A DNA stretch of 64,000 bases, taken from assembly GCA_001599935.1 (NCBI GenBank), contig BCIJ01000023.1, forward strand, positions 1 through 64,000, read 5' to 3'. How positions within the stretch are numbered: the stretch's first letter is position 1; every line of letters begins with the position of its first letter. The notes under the pieces are model-generated. The model saw only the letters and a list, made by a program, of their open reading frames with translations. It had not been told where the DNA came from and ran no database searches. Shown one piece after another: positions 36,829-49,328 of the stretch. The stretch comes from Holtermannia corniformis (lineage: Eukaryota; Basidiomycota; Tremellomycetes; Holtermanniales). The position numbers were made by a program, and so were the translations under genes.

Positions 36829-38979
36829 CGGTATCAAGTATGCATCTGTACTATGAGCTAAATGGCGTAAAACACCGCTTGGCACGACTCGACTTTTCGT
36901 CGGCTGTGAGCATTATACAAACGCAAACTTGTTGAATTCGCGAGCGTCGTAGACTTCCCTAGCTGGCCTGAAAAGATGACGGTGCAGAGAGGGAGGTATC
37001 AACGCGCAAATCGAAGCAAAAGTCGCGGCAAAAGCCACCGTCTTTCGGGCTGTTTAGCAGCGGATCAAGTAATCCGACCCGTTTCCGTCTTTCAAGACGG
37101 TGTAGCCATCGGATCGACCACTCCAAAACGGCCGTCGATAGCACGCCAGTGTAAGATTTCGATTTTTCACCGACGACGGCGCAAAGAGGTTTGCCACGGA
37201 GGTTTCGGGCGGCGACTGAAACGCATCGGCATGTGATTGCGACATTGACTGGCATTGACAAAGGTGTCCTGGCCGAAATGTTCGGCCGCTGGCGAATGCA
37301 ATGCTGCGTGCCGACGTAGACGCTGATGGTGGGACGGCGATCATCGACAAGTGGTCGAACGAGAAGTGGTTGGCGAACAAGTCGTTGCAAGCTACAAGCA
37401 CGTCAGCCTCGCAGTGGCGATAAACATCTCGCTCCAGTCGGACACACCAGATCATCTCGCTCGCAGCCAGAGTCTTCAGCCCAAGCATCCCTAGCCAGGC
37501 TCCATACTGACCACAAGGCAGCGTAGGCTGTCGTGGCGGGCGAGGGAGAGCGGTTGTCTGGACGGCTTGAACGCGCGGGAGGTGAAGAGGGACATAGATG
37601 TGCTGGGAGGTGTGCTTCGATGTTGAAGAGGTACGAGTCAGTCGATCCAAACGGACGACCGAGTTCGCCCTCGACGCTGTCGCAGTGCTGTGATCATCGA
37701 GTTGACGTCGAAGGACGCCTGTGGATCGTCAGGCAGTCGGCAAGTCGAGCACTCCCTCGTGAACTCGCAGAGTGCGGTGTGACGCCGTTCTAGCCCGGCT
37801 TTAGCACGATGCAGTCGAAGCTTGTTCCAGCTTGTCAATACCGACGCTATCGTCTTGAGCACTAACCGGCTATTCCTCGTCAAGCGTTGCGACGGGACAC
37901 TTTGCACTCGTTTGCTATCGCATGAGCGAGCTCGTACACTGGTGGAAACGAATCGGTCCCAGGCCATCAGTCGGTGCATGTGGCGGTCGCCGTCTAAGAA
38001 TCTGATGGGATGGACGGCCCTGCTTTGACGTTGCGGCTTGTGGTGGAAAGAGTTTGAGATGAGGATATTGGCCTGTACAAGGTCGACATCAGCCCACGGG
38101 ACCATGCTGTAGATTGCTGTCAACGCTCTGTTTCGACGTGAACAGGCTCTCGATGTAGAAGGGTGGTCTCGACCTGTTGGCCATAGACCTGGCAAGCACT
38201 CACCGCACCTGCTCCGGCTCCTCGCAACATCCCTCAACAACGATCCTCGAGATCCGATCATACGATATGCGTGAGGTCCGAGCGGTCCAACGTCTGCGGG
38301 TTGTCAGCACCAACTACGCAGCATACTCTACCGTGTCCACGCACTGTATGATACCCTGATGCGAGCCTGGAGACGAGGCAAGTGTAAGAGTTGATATCCG
38401 AGTAGCTGGTCGAACAACGCAGCACGAGCTGGCGTCGAGCCAAGCGAGGACGCTCTTGATCTTGCGTCTTCACCTCGAGTGCTGTGCTGATCTAGTGGAG
38501 TGAGCAAGGCACTGCGAACAGGATGGTTAGCTAGAGATCGCACAGGCGTGTTCGACATCCACGACGCAGCCACGATGCATCATGTCCACAGCGACACCGC
38601 CGCGGCAACATCCGTGAGTAACTCCGTAGTCACCGAGCTCACGATGCAGGCGGCCGACCCTATGAGCTCGGCGGCAGCTCGACAGTGTCAATCGCGTACG
38701 GCGGGTGCAATGGTGGGTTCGCAACGTGTCGAGATCGTGTGGATCGCAAGTCTCGGGGGATGAGTGGGAGGCAAGGGTTGTTCGAGACGCGGTCAAGCGA
38801 TAGTCGATTCACGGCCGTGGTGGCTGTAGTGGCGGTTACAGGCGAGCATCATACCAGCGAGACGAGACGATCGCGGTCCCACAGACGTGTCGTGGTCTTG
38901 TCGGTCGATATGTTCTCCGCATGAGTGCGCGGCGGATGCGTGAGGCTGTATCGAGGTGCATAGCATGATCTCTGCAGGG
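36829..38979. other. Spacer without a supported gene
   Basis: About 2.15 kb between gene B and the amidotransferase pseudogene. Minus-strand frames at 37054-37650 (198 codons) and 37638-38261 (207 codons) are open, but they lack splice-linked neighbours, motifs and a plausible composition. This marks the inner edge of the A-to-B block. Confidence 0.5.
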
Positions 38980-39850
38980 TCAGCCTTGCCCAACCACGCC
39001 CCACTCACAGATAAACTCACAGATAACGCCTAGCAACACGTTCCAGATGGCCCAGCCGAGCCTCCCGTCGCTCTCGGCAGTTACATCCTTGACCCTTTGC
39101 CTGGCTTCGAGCTCGGTCGCGGCGTCAAACACGCCCAGCTCGGCGCTCGACGATCAATCAGGTGCGCGACGAGGCGCGGGGTGAACTCGGGATGGCCTTG
39201 GAGGCTGAAGATGTGGGTCTTGCCGGTTGGGTAGCGGTGTACCATGCCTTGCTTTGCGTAGCGGGGAGAGGAGCCGAGGTGGGAGTTTGGACGTGACGAC
39301 GTCGCGGTGCTGGCGAGTGTTAGTGCGAGCAGAGAGCCAGGCCAGACCCACCATCTGCTGGATAGACTGCCTGTCAGCTCAATCATACACTATCACCACC
39401 CGGTGTCCCCACCCAGCACCTTGACGCCCTCCTCGCTCAGATCGACACCATACACACCGACCTCCCATCCGTCGCTCCTCGCACACTGCCCGCCGAATGC
39501 CAACGCCAATTGTTGATGGCCAAAGCAGATGCCAATCTGCTTGACATGCGCCGTCTCGGTCGCGAGCGTGCGCAGAAACTCGCACAGGGCGGGACAAACG
39601 TCGAGGCAGGGTCGTAAGCCGTGTGTGCGGCACTGTCAGTGTCGGACGGGGAGGCCTGCCTTGGTGAGCATGACGGCGTTGTAGCTGCGTTTGGATACTC
39701 GCGATCTCGAGCTCGACATCAGGCCGTGGGTGGGGATACGACTTGAGCGAGCTCTCGAGCAGCGTCTGGAACACTGGCAGGTCTGCATCGTCCATGAGCG
39801 GATCGTGTCGACGCACAGGTGGACGGTATCGATCCGACTGTCAGCTGGAT
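38980..39850 (-). pseudogene. Class I glutamine amidotransferase pseudogene
   Basis: The type 1 glutamine amidotransferase fold of the GMP-synthase-like fungal family is readable in order on the minus strand: an N-terminal region with LPVFQTLLESSLKSYP, VMLT, HTAYDP, the nucleophile elbow IGICFGHQQLALAFGG (catalytic Cys), MHRDVV after a short intron, and IFSLQGHPEFT (catalytic His and Glu), then a tail with DGRLGWAIWNVLLG. Consecutive blocks lie in different frames at no fewer than four places (near 39800, 39610, 39280 and 39140), with no introns that could explain them. Neighbouring genes have clean frames, so this is a decayed gene and not a region of bad sequence. The intact enzyme would have hydrolysed glutamine to supply ammonia. 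Confidence 0.75.
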
Positions 39851-40675
39851 GATGCTGATCCACTCACTGGCGTACGCACCGTCTTGGCTGTGATTGTTGA
39901 GATCGCAGGGTGCGGTATAGCGGTGACATGACCTTTCACCGAGTGCAAGGATACACTGATGCGTCTACTGACAGTTGACTGACAGATGGTCACTCTCGCC
40001 TAGCATCCCGGCAGCACACGCCGACTCCAAGCCGACGTCCATCCGGCATCGTCAATGCATCACAAGGTCGGCACCAGCTCGCCAATCGTAGAGACCTCTG
40101 CCCGAGCTGGCCAACTGTGGATCGACAGTGTCGTGAGTACTTGCTCCAGTCGATCCCCTGCCGTCGCATCCCTGCACCATCCCCTCACCACGCCGAGTTC
40201 GATTCACGCCCACTGCACTCGACTGCACTCGGCCGACTGCACGTCAAACGCTATCCTTGGGCTGTGCGTAGCTCTGCTTCACCTTGGGTGCGGCCCTCGC
40301 CAAGGCTGCGCACGGTCCGTCGCACTGGGGTTGTCTGACCATTCGCATGCATCTTTCGCGCCGTTTCTTGATACCATCGTGTACGCCTGCCTCTTCTCTT
40401 GCGTTCTGTACCACCCACCGCGTCTCTCGCTGCACCCACACGATTCTATACCGTGTTTGATCACCAGCTGTCCTAGGCCCGCTCATTCAATTCCGCATAC
40501 AGCAATTGACTTTGACGTTTCACCGGGCGCGTGCGATTGTTTGTTGTTTGCCAAGCGACAACGACCATCCTCAAGAACCGACACCCGACCGCACCACACT
40601 CGCTCAGCACCCACACTCGTTCACGCCCTTGACGATCCTCCAACTGCTCTTGATCACCCACTACACGCAACCGAC
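39851..40675. promoter_or_regulatory. Upstream region of the LysM gene
   Basis: An 825-bp spacer with no supported gene, lying upstream of both the LysM gene (plus) and the amidotransferase pseudogene (minus). It becomes rich in C and T tracts towards 40675, as is common just upstream of fungal start codons. Confidence 0.4.
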
Positions 40676-42553
40676 ATGCTCGCCGCTGTCCTTTTCGCCG
40701 CCTTGCCCCTTTTGACCGGTTAGTATCTCGAGGTGGGCTAGTGTTTCTGGGTTTGCGAGTGGTGAGCTGTGAGACTGCGGTTGGATGTGGATGCTGCACG
40801 GGATGTGGATGCTGCGACGGGACGGCGAAAGGGGGTGGTGCGGATGCAGGTGTCTTGTTTCCTGCTCGTCCGCTGGCTGCAGTGTACGTAGACTGCATAA
40901 ACTGCAGTCTGTTCTCGACTTGCAGCCGTGCATCGCGCACAGCATCAATCAGGACGCAGACAATGCAAACAATGGCATCGCCGCTCGGTCCTTTCGATAG
41001 GGGTCCGTGCGCCTTGGCGTGAGAGCCGGTACCAACCTCGGCCTGCAGCTGGGCTAGCTACAGTCAGACGCTCGTGCCCGCTTTGACGAGGCTGCGGAAC
41101 ACAGTCGTGATAAACGGCATGTGCGATAGCCACCGGGAGCTGGCAAAACGAGTTCCTGCGGCTGCACTCTATTTACCGTGCAAGATCAAGTGGCAGTGGC
41201 GAGCGCCATTGAAGCTGTACGAGGTCGACACTGTATTTACAAAAGCCTCGCCATCATCGGCTGTGAGAGCACCAATTGCCGACAAGGCATCTGCAACTGG
41301 GACACGGTTGCACGCTTGGCGCCGAGTGCACCATATAACCGCATGTAGGTCTCGAGAGCGCCGTCTTGCAGCGCGCTGGGGAATTAGAATGCCAACCCGT
41401 CGATCTGTACGCAGACTCGTGACAAACGCGCCAGGCAGTGATGACTGTCAAGGTGCTTGAGCGCATCAACCGCGTCCTTGAGCAGATCCAGATAGTACAG
41501 CTGACCAGCTGCGTCACTCGGCTGCTGCTCATGATCGGACGATTGGGTCAGATCATCGCAGGGTGGTATCGGCAGGCTAGCCGGCGGCTTCTGCCAATCC
41601 GGATGCGACGTGTCGACGGCCACTTGTATCAACGTAGGCTTGGCACGGTCCATGATGCACCACGGGGGGCAAGCAGCAAACAGCTGGCCGGTATCGTGAA
41701 AGCCGAGTAGCTACGCGATCTAAAGGTGCTATCGACCACTTGTTGACGAGGTCTAGTTATTAGTGGAAGGTACAGATCAGCTCAGAGCAGCCGCGGCTGG
41801 CGTCCGCCGCCGTCCCTTCCGGACCAGCCGCGTCGAGATAGACCGAAAGGCAGTCAAACGGTGCATTCTCACCGTGAATGACCAAGCTGAGCCGCGATTG
41901 GCTGTATTCGGACACGGCGTCCAGCGCTACTGCCGGCCCGTGCTCCGCCTGCTTCGCCTGCCTCCACCAAGGCTCGCTGATGAGGGCCCTTACCCTCTAC
42001 TCAACGTTCGCCAGCCCACGCTAACGCCACAGGTGCCCTCGCTGGCGACTGCACCCGCTCGGCCGTTGTCGAACAGGGCGACTACTGCGACACGATCTGT
42101 AAGTGACCCCCCTGCTGCACCGCTGACAGCAGCGCGCAAATACGGCGTGTCGACGTACCAGCTCGCCGTCGTCAACGACGCTACCATCTCGGCCAACTGC
42201 GACAACCTGCCCGTCAACGGCACCGTCTGCCTCGGGTTGACCGGCCACGACTGCACCAAGGTCTACACGGTCGTCGAGGACGAGTGAGTCGCGCTGACAC
42301 GACGGCGCTGACGTCAGTACGTGCGACTGGATCCAGCAAATGTACGGCATCTCCAACGAGACGCTGTGGAGCAACAACCCGCAGATTGACGCAGCGTGCT
42401 CCAACATTTACATCGGCGAGGTCCTCTGCGTCGACACGGCCAGCTACACGTACCCTTCTGTCGACTCTGCTCTCTACGAGGTGGGTTCGACTCGCATGAC
42501 GGCGCTGACGGCAGCAACTCGCCTACACCTACCTCCCCTACTGCGACGAGTGA
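40676..42553 (+). CDS. Secreted protein with two LysM domains
   Basis: Exons 40676-40718, 42033-42098, 42130-42283, 42318-42480 and 42515-42553 join in consistent phase to give 154 aa. Exon 1 encodes a signal peptide (MLAAVLFAALPLLTG). Two LysM domains follow, one from about residue 22 (VVEQGDYCDTI...) and one from about residue 70 (VYTVVEDDTCDWIQQMYGIS...), each with the Cys pairs usual in fungal LysM proteins and a closing LCVD or similar. LysM domains bind chitin or chitin oligomers, so the protein probably acts outside the cell, in the wall or as a chitin-masking effector; which of these is not visible from sequence. The first intron is 1314 bp while the other three are 31-34 nt. The gene ends 54 bp from the convergent transcription factor. 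Confidence 0.85.
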
Positions 42554-42607
42554 GCGCGATCTGTTCGGACACTTTGTTATTCGATGCATGCTTTGACAGC
42601 TGCGCCG

Positions 42608-45600
42608 CTACTGCCCGGCGCCATCCAGAGGCGCAATGTCCACGCCAAACGTCGCCGAGAGCTCTTCCCACGAAAACGCTGGGATCCCACTGATCGCCGA
42701 GCGGTCGTACACGGGCGTAGCCTCCTGCACGGGCGCCCACATTGTGCTCTGCGCGTCAGCACGATCTAGCCGAGCAAGACGTACGAGAAAGTTGAACGCG
42801 TCCGGGTCGACTTGCATGTCCATCGCTTGTCGACTATTGCTTGCGCCCTGGTCGCGGCCGTACACTGCGGGCGGAGGGTTCGCGATTTGCGCAAGGTCAT
42901 AGTTGAACATCTGCCGTCAGCGCGATCGCATTTAGGGTACTGACCGAAACGTTGTCCAGACCAGGTGGCCAGGCCGGGAACGAGACGGGACTCGGGGATT
43001 CACTCTGCTTGACAGGGACGTGCGAGTGGTTGCGCACGATCCGCGACTGGGCGCCACGGTTCACGCGCTCGATCAACCGGGTATGCAGCCCGATCAAGTG
43101 CGCCGACTCTTCGTCGTCTTCCTTTTCAGTCGGTGCCCACGGCAGCGTGTTGCCCATGACGCTGCAAAACTTGTTCGACGCCGTTTGGCGCAGTCGCAAG
43201 AGCAGCGCGAGCGACGTCATCGACGCCTTGGACTCGTGCGCGACTTGGGAGAACAGGTTGCAGGCCGTCTGCAGCTGGGACCAGCCGAGGAGGGCAAGAG
43301 GCGAGTTTGGGGCGACAATCACGAGCGAGGCCATGCAAACGGCAGCCGAGCATGCGTGGTACTGCTGTCAGCGGGATCACACGACGAGACTCACCCAAAA
43401 GAACCACTGCCGGACGGCCGCGCGCCGGTGCAGAGTGTGCAAGCTGACGGCGATTGAAATCATCGACTGACGTCAGCCGCGCCAACGCTGATCAACTCAC
43501 CACGCAACGCTCGGTGATAGCCAGAAACGCTTCGCCATACTTGCTCTTACTCGGGTTCTCTGGACACTCGTGCAGCGCGCGCGCAAAGAACGGGCGGAGG
43601 AGAAACATGACCATCTCGCCGAGGTTGAGCTCGAGCGTGTGCTGTTGAAACGCAATCCGGATCGCCTTTTTCTCGTGCGCAGGCGTGTCGGCCCACGAGA
43701 CGCGCGATTCAGGGCGCTGGCTCGGCGAGGGCACCTTTGCAAACTCGACCTTGAGCGATCCCGGGACCGTCTTTTCAAACTCGACGCTGCGGGTGAGCTC
43801 GTGCGGACGCGGGTCGACTTACACTTTTTGATACAGCTGCAGGACGGTCGAGTACGACGGCGGCTTGGCACTCATAACCTCGTCGAGGATCCTGCTGTCA
43901 GCTTGGTACCACGAGCGCACTCACTCGTTGGAGACCTTGACGAGCCTGAATTTCGTCTGCGACCACGGCACGGCCTCGAGCTCTTTCGGAAACTCGACGT
44001 CGAAATGCTTGGTCGCCATGCCGCCGCTGTCGTCAGCGAGTGCCAACGGGATCGCACTCACGGCCGGCCAAAGCAGTGCGACTGAAACGTGTCCTCTGCG
44101 CGCGTCTCCCAAAAGATGCGCCGTCGGTCGTCTAGGATATTCTCGGGCAGGCCCCACTTTGCGCCATCGCGGTGCATGCCCATCTGCTGTCAGCTCGGTC
44201 GAGGCATGTCGACTAACCGCTTGGATGATCCGCTGCGACAAGCCCCAGATTGGCCACGACGAGTCGCCGCCTTTGACCCGGTCTTCAAATCTGACCAGTC
44301 AGCACGCACGCAACGTAGCACGCACGCACAAGTGATAGTTGACCATGATGTGCTGCCGTCAGCTCGACCCTCGATGCCGCACTCACCAGAGTCTGCAAGC
44401 ACGCCATCGTGTTCTCGCCCATAAAGTTGACCACGCTGAGACACGCCGCGGCCGCTTCATAGTAGCGTTTCGCGCTCTTGAGGTCTGGCGGCTCGACGTC
44501 AATGTTGGAGATGGCGCCCATGGCCAGGGTGATGAAGACTAGCGCGAGTTTATGCGGGTGCGAGTCGTTTGTCCATGGCTTGGACGGGTAGGCTGGCGTG
44601 TGGAGCGGTCGCGGCGGGTAGAAGACTGCGAGGTAGGATTGGAGTTGAGGCTCGGGGCAGATGTCGTAGCTGGCTGTCAGCGATCAAGCAGTGGGTTTAG
44701 GTTTCAAATGGGCGAGACCGTACACTTGACGCACCGCCGGTTGGCAAGTGCGTTCGCAACAGCATGATTCACTAGCCGCCACGCAGCCACGGCCGTCTCA
44801 TCGCAGCAACCACTCACTTGTAAGCGTACAGCTCGTAGAAATACGCCACGAGCGCCCTCGCGTCCTCCCTGGGCGGCAGCTGCGCTCGGAGGGTATCATA
44901 TGCCGATGGATGCAAGTGGCCAAACGGGAACGCTTGAGGTGGAGCGAATGCGTGATCGTTGTGTGGGTTGGAGAGCGGGAGGGATGAGGGCGGTGGTGCG
45001 TTGGGTTCGGGGAGTGAGTGTGGGATATCGGACTGTGGGGTGAGCTGCTGTGGAGGGTGGACGATGTGCAATGCTAGGGTCTGACGGCACGGACAAGCCG
45101 TTGCAATCGTGCCGACTCGGAGCTGTGCGATAGGCGCCAGCACCAGCCGTTCGACCAGCTACCGCCTATTATGCAAGCACGACCCAGCAACCCACCTGGT
45201 TCAACCACTCGCTAGCCGCGGCCGGTCCCACGAACCGACTCTTGCCCGCTTCACCTATCACGAGCGTGCCTAAACTCGGGATCCAATCTTCCTCTTGCGG
45301 CGGCGGTGGGATGCTCCGCCGTGGTGGTGGGTAGGGGCTCTCTGGGATCGCGATGGCCGAGGAGGACGGGATGGGGATCGAGTGTTCTCGTAGGGTGGAT
45401 TCGAGGAGTGCGATGCGTGCTTCGAGTGTGTCTTTGGCGGCTTCGAGGCTGGAGGCATTAGCGTCGGGATGGAGCCTAGCGTCGAGCGAGGACACGGTAG
45501 CGGCGGTCACAGTGTTGGTCGACTGCATCAACGGCAGCAGCCGAGATGATGCAAGAGTCGGATGGGTAACCGCAGCTGCGTAGCCGCACAAGCAGCGAAA

Positions 45601-45918
45601 GGAGCCAGGCCGTGCCTTCGATCGGAACGAGACAATACGCCGACTAGCACTCACTTTGCGTTTTTCGACGGCAAGACGCCGTCCGGACAGAGCTCTGCGC
45701 AACCTCGTTTGATGCAGCTCGTGCATGGGACTGTATTCCTCAGCTCGGCTCGGGGTCGTTCGGGTGGGAGACTGACCTCGCTTATCGCATTTCAGTTTCC
45801 GACGCCTGCATTCTATCCCGTGTCAGTGGGTTGTGGGCAGAGAGAGCGACCGACCTTTACAGCTTGTGCGGAGTTCTGGACTGCCGGGCTCTCGTTTGGA
45901 CGGGGCGACGTGGGACAT
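42608..45918 (-). CDS. Zn2Cys6 transcription factor with fungal-specific TF domain
   Basis: The ATG at 45918 starts exon 45918-45855, followed by 45812-45777 and 45730-45655. Together they encode a canonical zinc cluster, C-x2-C-x6-C-x5-C-x2-C-x8-C (SCKECRRRKLKC then CTSCIKRGCAELC), near residues 20-45. A coiled-coil linker and a Pro-rich stretch follow. The large central domain then contains the signature of fungal_trans regulators: MGAISNIDVEPPD, YYEAAAACLSV, an AWPIWGLSQRII-like helix, MHRDG, and RRRIFWETRAEDTFQ (43900-44530). The last exon ends at TAG 42608. At least nine introns are present; the one after exon 3 and the end of the linker are not fully resolved. It binds DNA in the nucleus; its targets are unknown. 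It is convergent with the LysM gene and divergent from the monooxygenase. Confidence 0.85.
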
Positions 45919-45985
45919 TGCCTGTTGTCCGTGATGAGCGACGAGTGGTAGTGCGGCAACAGGAAGAAGATGATGATGACGAAGG

Positions 45986-46012
45986 TGAAGAAGAAGAAGA
46001 AGAAGAAGAAGA
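45986..46012. repeat. (GAA)n trinucleotide run
   Basis: About nine uninterrupted GAA/AAG triplets just upstream of the transcription factor start (45918, minus strand). Seen directly. Confidence 0.9.
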
Positions 46013-47024
46013 GTCGAGATGCGAAGGCAATCCGCCTTGTTTGGTTGGTGGCCACCCGCGCGCCTATCGAGATTAGGCTTGCCCTCATCAATCACGTGAA
46101 AGTGTTTGGCGGTGTTAAATTGCAAATAGGCGCGCGCAGACCCGCGAGCGGAAAGTGGCACGACGGGGTGGACGTCTGTACCGGTGCTGCTCCAACGAAA
46201 GAACATACGTGTTGGGCGAGGTAGACAGCATACGATGAGCAGGCAGGCAGGATGGCGGTCGTGTGTAGTGTCAGTCGTGTGAGTGTCAGTCGAACAGCCG
46301 GTCGTACAGATGCATACCATGCCGTCCAGCAGCACCACCCTCTTCCAGTCCCGCTCTGACAAAGTGGAGACTGCCAAACGGCCTCGACATCGCCTTGACA
46401 GCCTGTCCCAACCGCGTGCACCGCGTTGGCAGGTAGCCGATGCAGTACGGGGTGACGAGCGCCGTGAGCGGGATGCCAAGTAGATGAACGACCCTGTCAT
46501 GTTTCGATTGATCCCATGGCACGGACCAGTCTTGCGATGCGAGGTAGAGGCGAGAACGGCACAGACACGTACGCCTTGGATGTGGATGCTGCGTGCGAGC
46601 TCGCCGACGCGGGGACGGTAGGAGGGATGAGGTGTACGTGACGGTCGACCCGGCGCAGTGGTGAGGAATGAGTTGATGACGACGACGGCGACGGCAAGAT
46701 AGAGTGAGTCGGACGTAGTGAATGCCGGTGGGTGGTCGCCAGCTCATCCGTTGCCAGCTGCGACCGTGCACCGTGCACCACCGAGCTCCGAGCTGGCCAC
46801 GCCGTCACCGAGCTGAACAGTGCTAGCATCAAGACTGCGACTGGCTCGAGCGTATCATGATGTGGATGCTCGCTGTCGACCGGTACAGGGTGGATGCCGA
46901 ACGGTGCACAAGACGGATGGTCGACTCGGCAACTCTCGCCCGTGCTCACCGCCGTTTGCTCTTTCGCATCCGACAGTGACAACGGTACTGACTACGTCTC
47001 AATACTGACACTATCACGACCGCG

Positions 47025-47080
47025 ACTGACCACACTGACACTGACACACTGACACTGACCACTGACCACACTGACCACCT
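47025..47080. repeat. CACTGA-type microsatellite
   Basis: Imperfect tandem CACTGA/CACTGACC units in the spacer upstream of the monooxygenase gene. Seen directly; the unit length varies between 6 and 8 bases. Confidence 0.85.
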
Positions 47081-47696
47081 GATGGATCCCGACGGCGTAT
47101 GCTGACCCCAGCCCGCTCGAAACAGGGCGTCGACCCCCTCAACCGAACCCAAGAGCTTACACTTTGCTTCTCGCAGTCGGACAGCGGACAGGCGACGCCG
47201 ACGTCGACCTGACGACCAGGGGGATCGCCCTTGTGCCGAACGAACAGGGGGCCGAAGGAAAAGTCGTGCTCAAGCCGTCGGCAAGACGAGGGTACAAGAC
47301 GTCTGCATCGGCTCGCCGTCTGCATCGACCGCTGTCTCCCGCCTCGACACTTGCACCATCCGAACGACCAACGCCGACACCAACTTGACCAGCCCACGCA
47401 GCTCGGACCGACCCAGCTCGGCCGACCCAACCCAGCATTTGTATTTCCAGCACCCTATCGTGAGTTAGGTTCCCATCAGCCCGTGCTTGCCAACGTCGCG
47501 TTCTGGCGCTGATGCTCTAGACTAGACTCTTTGAACGGCCCAATTCAACTCACACTAGACGCTCCACTCTTTCTCGACCTTGTTCGTGCTCGCGGTCCTG
47601 AACTCGACAAGGACGCATCGCCTCTCCCTCTAGCCTTGATCACCGTCCCATTCACTCGCTCACTACCCTCCCGCCTATTCCACCCCACCCCCACCC

Positions 47697-49249
47697 ATGA
47701 TCGAGACCCACGCAACCGGACTACCGCACCAAAAGCCGCGCAAAGTCATCATCGCCGGCGCCGGTCTCGGCGGCTGCATGCTCGCCGTCCAGCTCGCCAT
47801 GAAAGGGATCGCGTGCGACATGTACGAACTGAGAGAGTACCGGGGCGACGTCGGTGGCGCGATCAGTATCGCACCGAACGCGGCCAGGGTGCTGGATCAT
47901 GTCGGCGTTTGGAACGAACTGAGGGATCGGGGGTATGAGTACGAGGTGAGTGGTGCGTGCGTGGGTTGGAGCGAGAGACGCGGCTGGGCGGCTTGCTACC
48001 TTGGCCAAGCGGGGAGCCAAGCTGCTGCATGGGTCCACAGGCCGACGCATCGTGGCAAGCTTGCGATTTTCAACCAAACAAGCTCTAGCGTCGGCTCGTC
48101 GCCGCCGACTCTCGCCGCTCTCGCTTCGCTCGACGCTCCGCTGACAACCAGACGCTCCACATCCTCACCCAAACCGGCGGCTCGATCGGCACGTACACCA
48201 ACGGCAGCACCGCTCGCTTTGGCTACCCCGCGCTCCGCATCCGACGCTCCTACGTCCACACGGCGCTGATCGAAAAGCTCGTGTTCCAGTACGCGTCCCT
48301 GATCAAGATCTACTACCGCTGCAAAGTGCTCGCCGCGTTCAACTGTGCGCCGCCTCGACACGGCGCCGCGGCCATCCTGTCCAACGGCAAGACCGTGTAC
48401 GCCGACTATGTCGTGGGCGCCGACGGCATCCATTCGGCCGTACGACACAGTGTGCTCGGGAACGATGCGCCCGCGCCCGAGTACACTGGCATCACCAACA
48501 TTGGGTGCTATACCGATTCAGCGCACGCCGTCGCCGCCGACGCGACCCCGCTCCGCCTCCCCGCCGTCGTGTGCGGCCGCAGCGGGACGATGGTGCTGAT
48601 GCCGTTTGGCGCCGCTGGCGAAAAGGAAGACATTGTCTCGCTCTCTGCATCCTGCGAGTTTCCTCACGATCTCGGGCGCGCAGGCTGGTCGGCGTTCCTC
48701 AAGAGTGGCCAGGCGGCTCAGCGTGTGCGCGATCAGTTTAAGAAATGGGACGACCCGGCAAAGGGCATCATCCGTGATTTCGACGAGGACGAGCTCGTGC
48801 TCTGGCCCCAGTACCGCATGGGCGACATTGAGCGCTGGACTCACGGCAGGTTGATCCTGATGGGTGACGCTGCGCACGCCGTGCCACCGACGGGTGAGTC
48901 TGATCGTTGAGAGCAAGCTGACCGCAGGCGGCCAAGGCGCGGCTCAAGCATTCGAAGACGCCGAGACGCTCGCGCTCGTCCTCTCCCACCCCATGCACCT
49001 GCCGCTCCAGGTGTATGAGAAACACCGCCGGGAACGCCTCGCACTCGTCTCGCGCTTCACGGCGACTGCAGGCAACCATCGCCGTCCGAGCGCCAACAAG
49101 CTTGCACACATGTGGAAGACGGGCGGCATGGCGTTCTACTACAAGCTCTCGGCGGGCGCAGAGGCCGACGAGATGTATGGGTATGATGTGTTGAAGGTGG
49201 GTCCGACGGGTGCTCGGCCGGGGCTGATATGCAGGCTGGCATTGTGTGA
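47697..49249 (+). CDS. FAD-dependent aromatic-ring monooxygenase (salicylate hydroxylase-like)
   Basis: Exons 47697-47945, 48152-48893, 48928-49196 and 49235-49249 give 424 aa, the usual length of this class. The FAD-binding GxGxxG motif is VIIAGAGLGGCMLAV (about residues 18-32), followed by the Glu (YELRE) that binds the ribose. The DG motif is VVGADGIHSAVR, and the second FAD-contact GD motif is GRLILMGDAAHAVPP, followed by GGQGAAQAFEDAETLAL after an intron. The enzyme should use NAD(P)H, O2 and FAD to hydroxylate a small ring compound; the substrate is not predictable. There is no signal peptide or membrane anchor, so it is likely cytosolic. The first intron is 206 nt and the others 34 and 38. 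A methyltransferase gene starts 79 bp downstream on the same strand. Confidence 0.92.
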
Positions 49250-49328
49250 GGCTGTAAAGCTGTGGAATAGATGGACGTATGCATGTCTGGATGCCATCGC
49301 AAGGACCGACGCCGTCGCCGCGCCAACC

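Larger units (their letters stand above)
45919..47696. promoter_or_regulatory. Spacer between transcription factor and monooxygenase genes
   Basis: A 1.78-kb divergent spacer. It contains a (GAA)n run at about 45986-46012 and a CACTGA-type repeat at about 47025-47080. A minus-strand open frame at 46286-46771 has one hydrophobic stretch (VVHLLGIPLTALVTPYCIG) but no recognisable domain and a very basic start; I do not call it a gene. The region immediately upstream of 47697 is rich in C, as expected before a start codon. Confidence 0.5.

Noticed and set aside
46286..46771. 161-codon minus-strand frame as a membrane-protein gene
   Set aside because: It has only one hydrophobic stretch, an extremely basic N-terminus, no recognisable family and no supporting introns.
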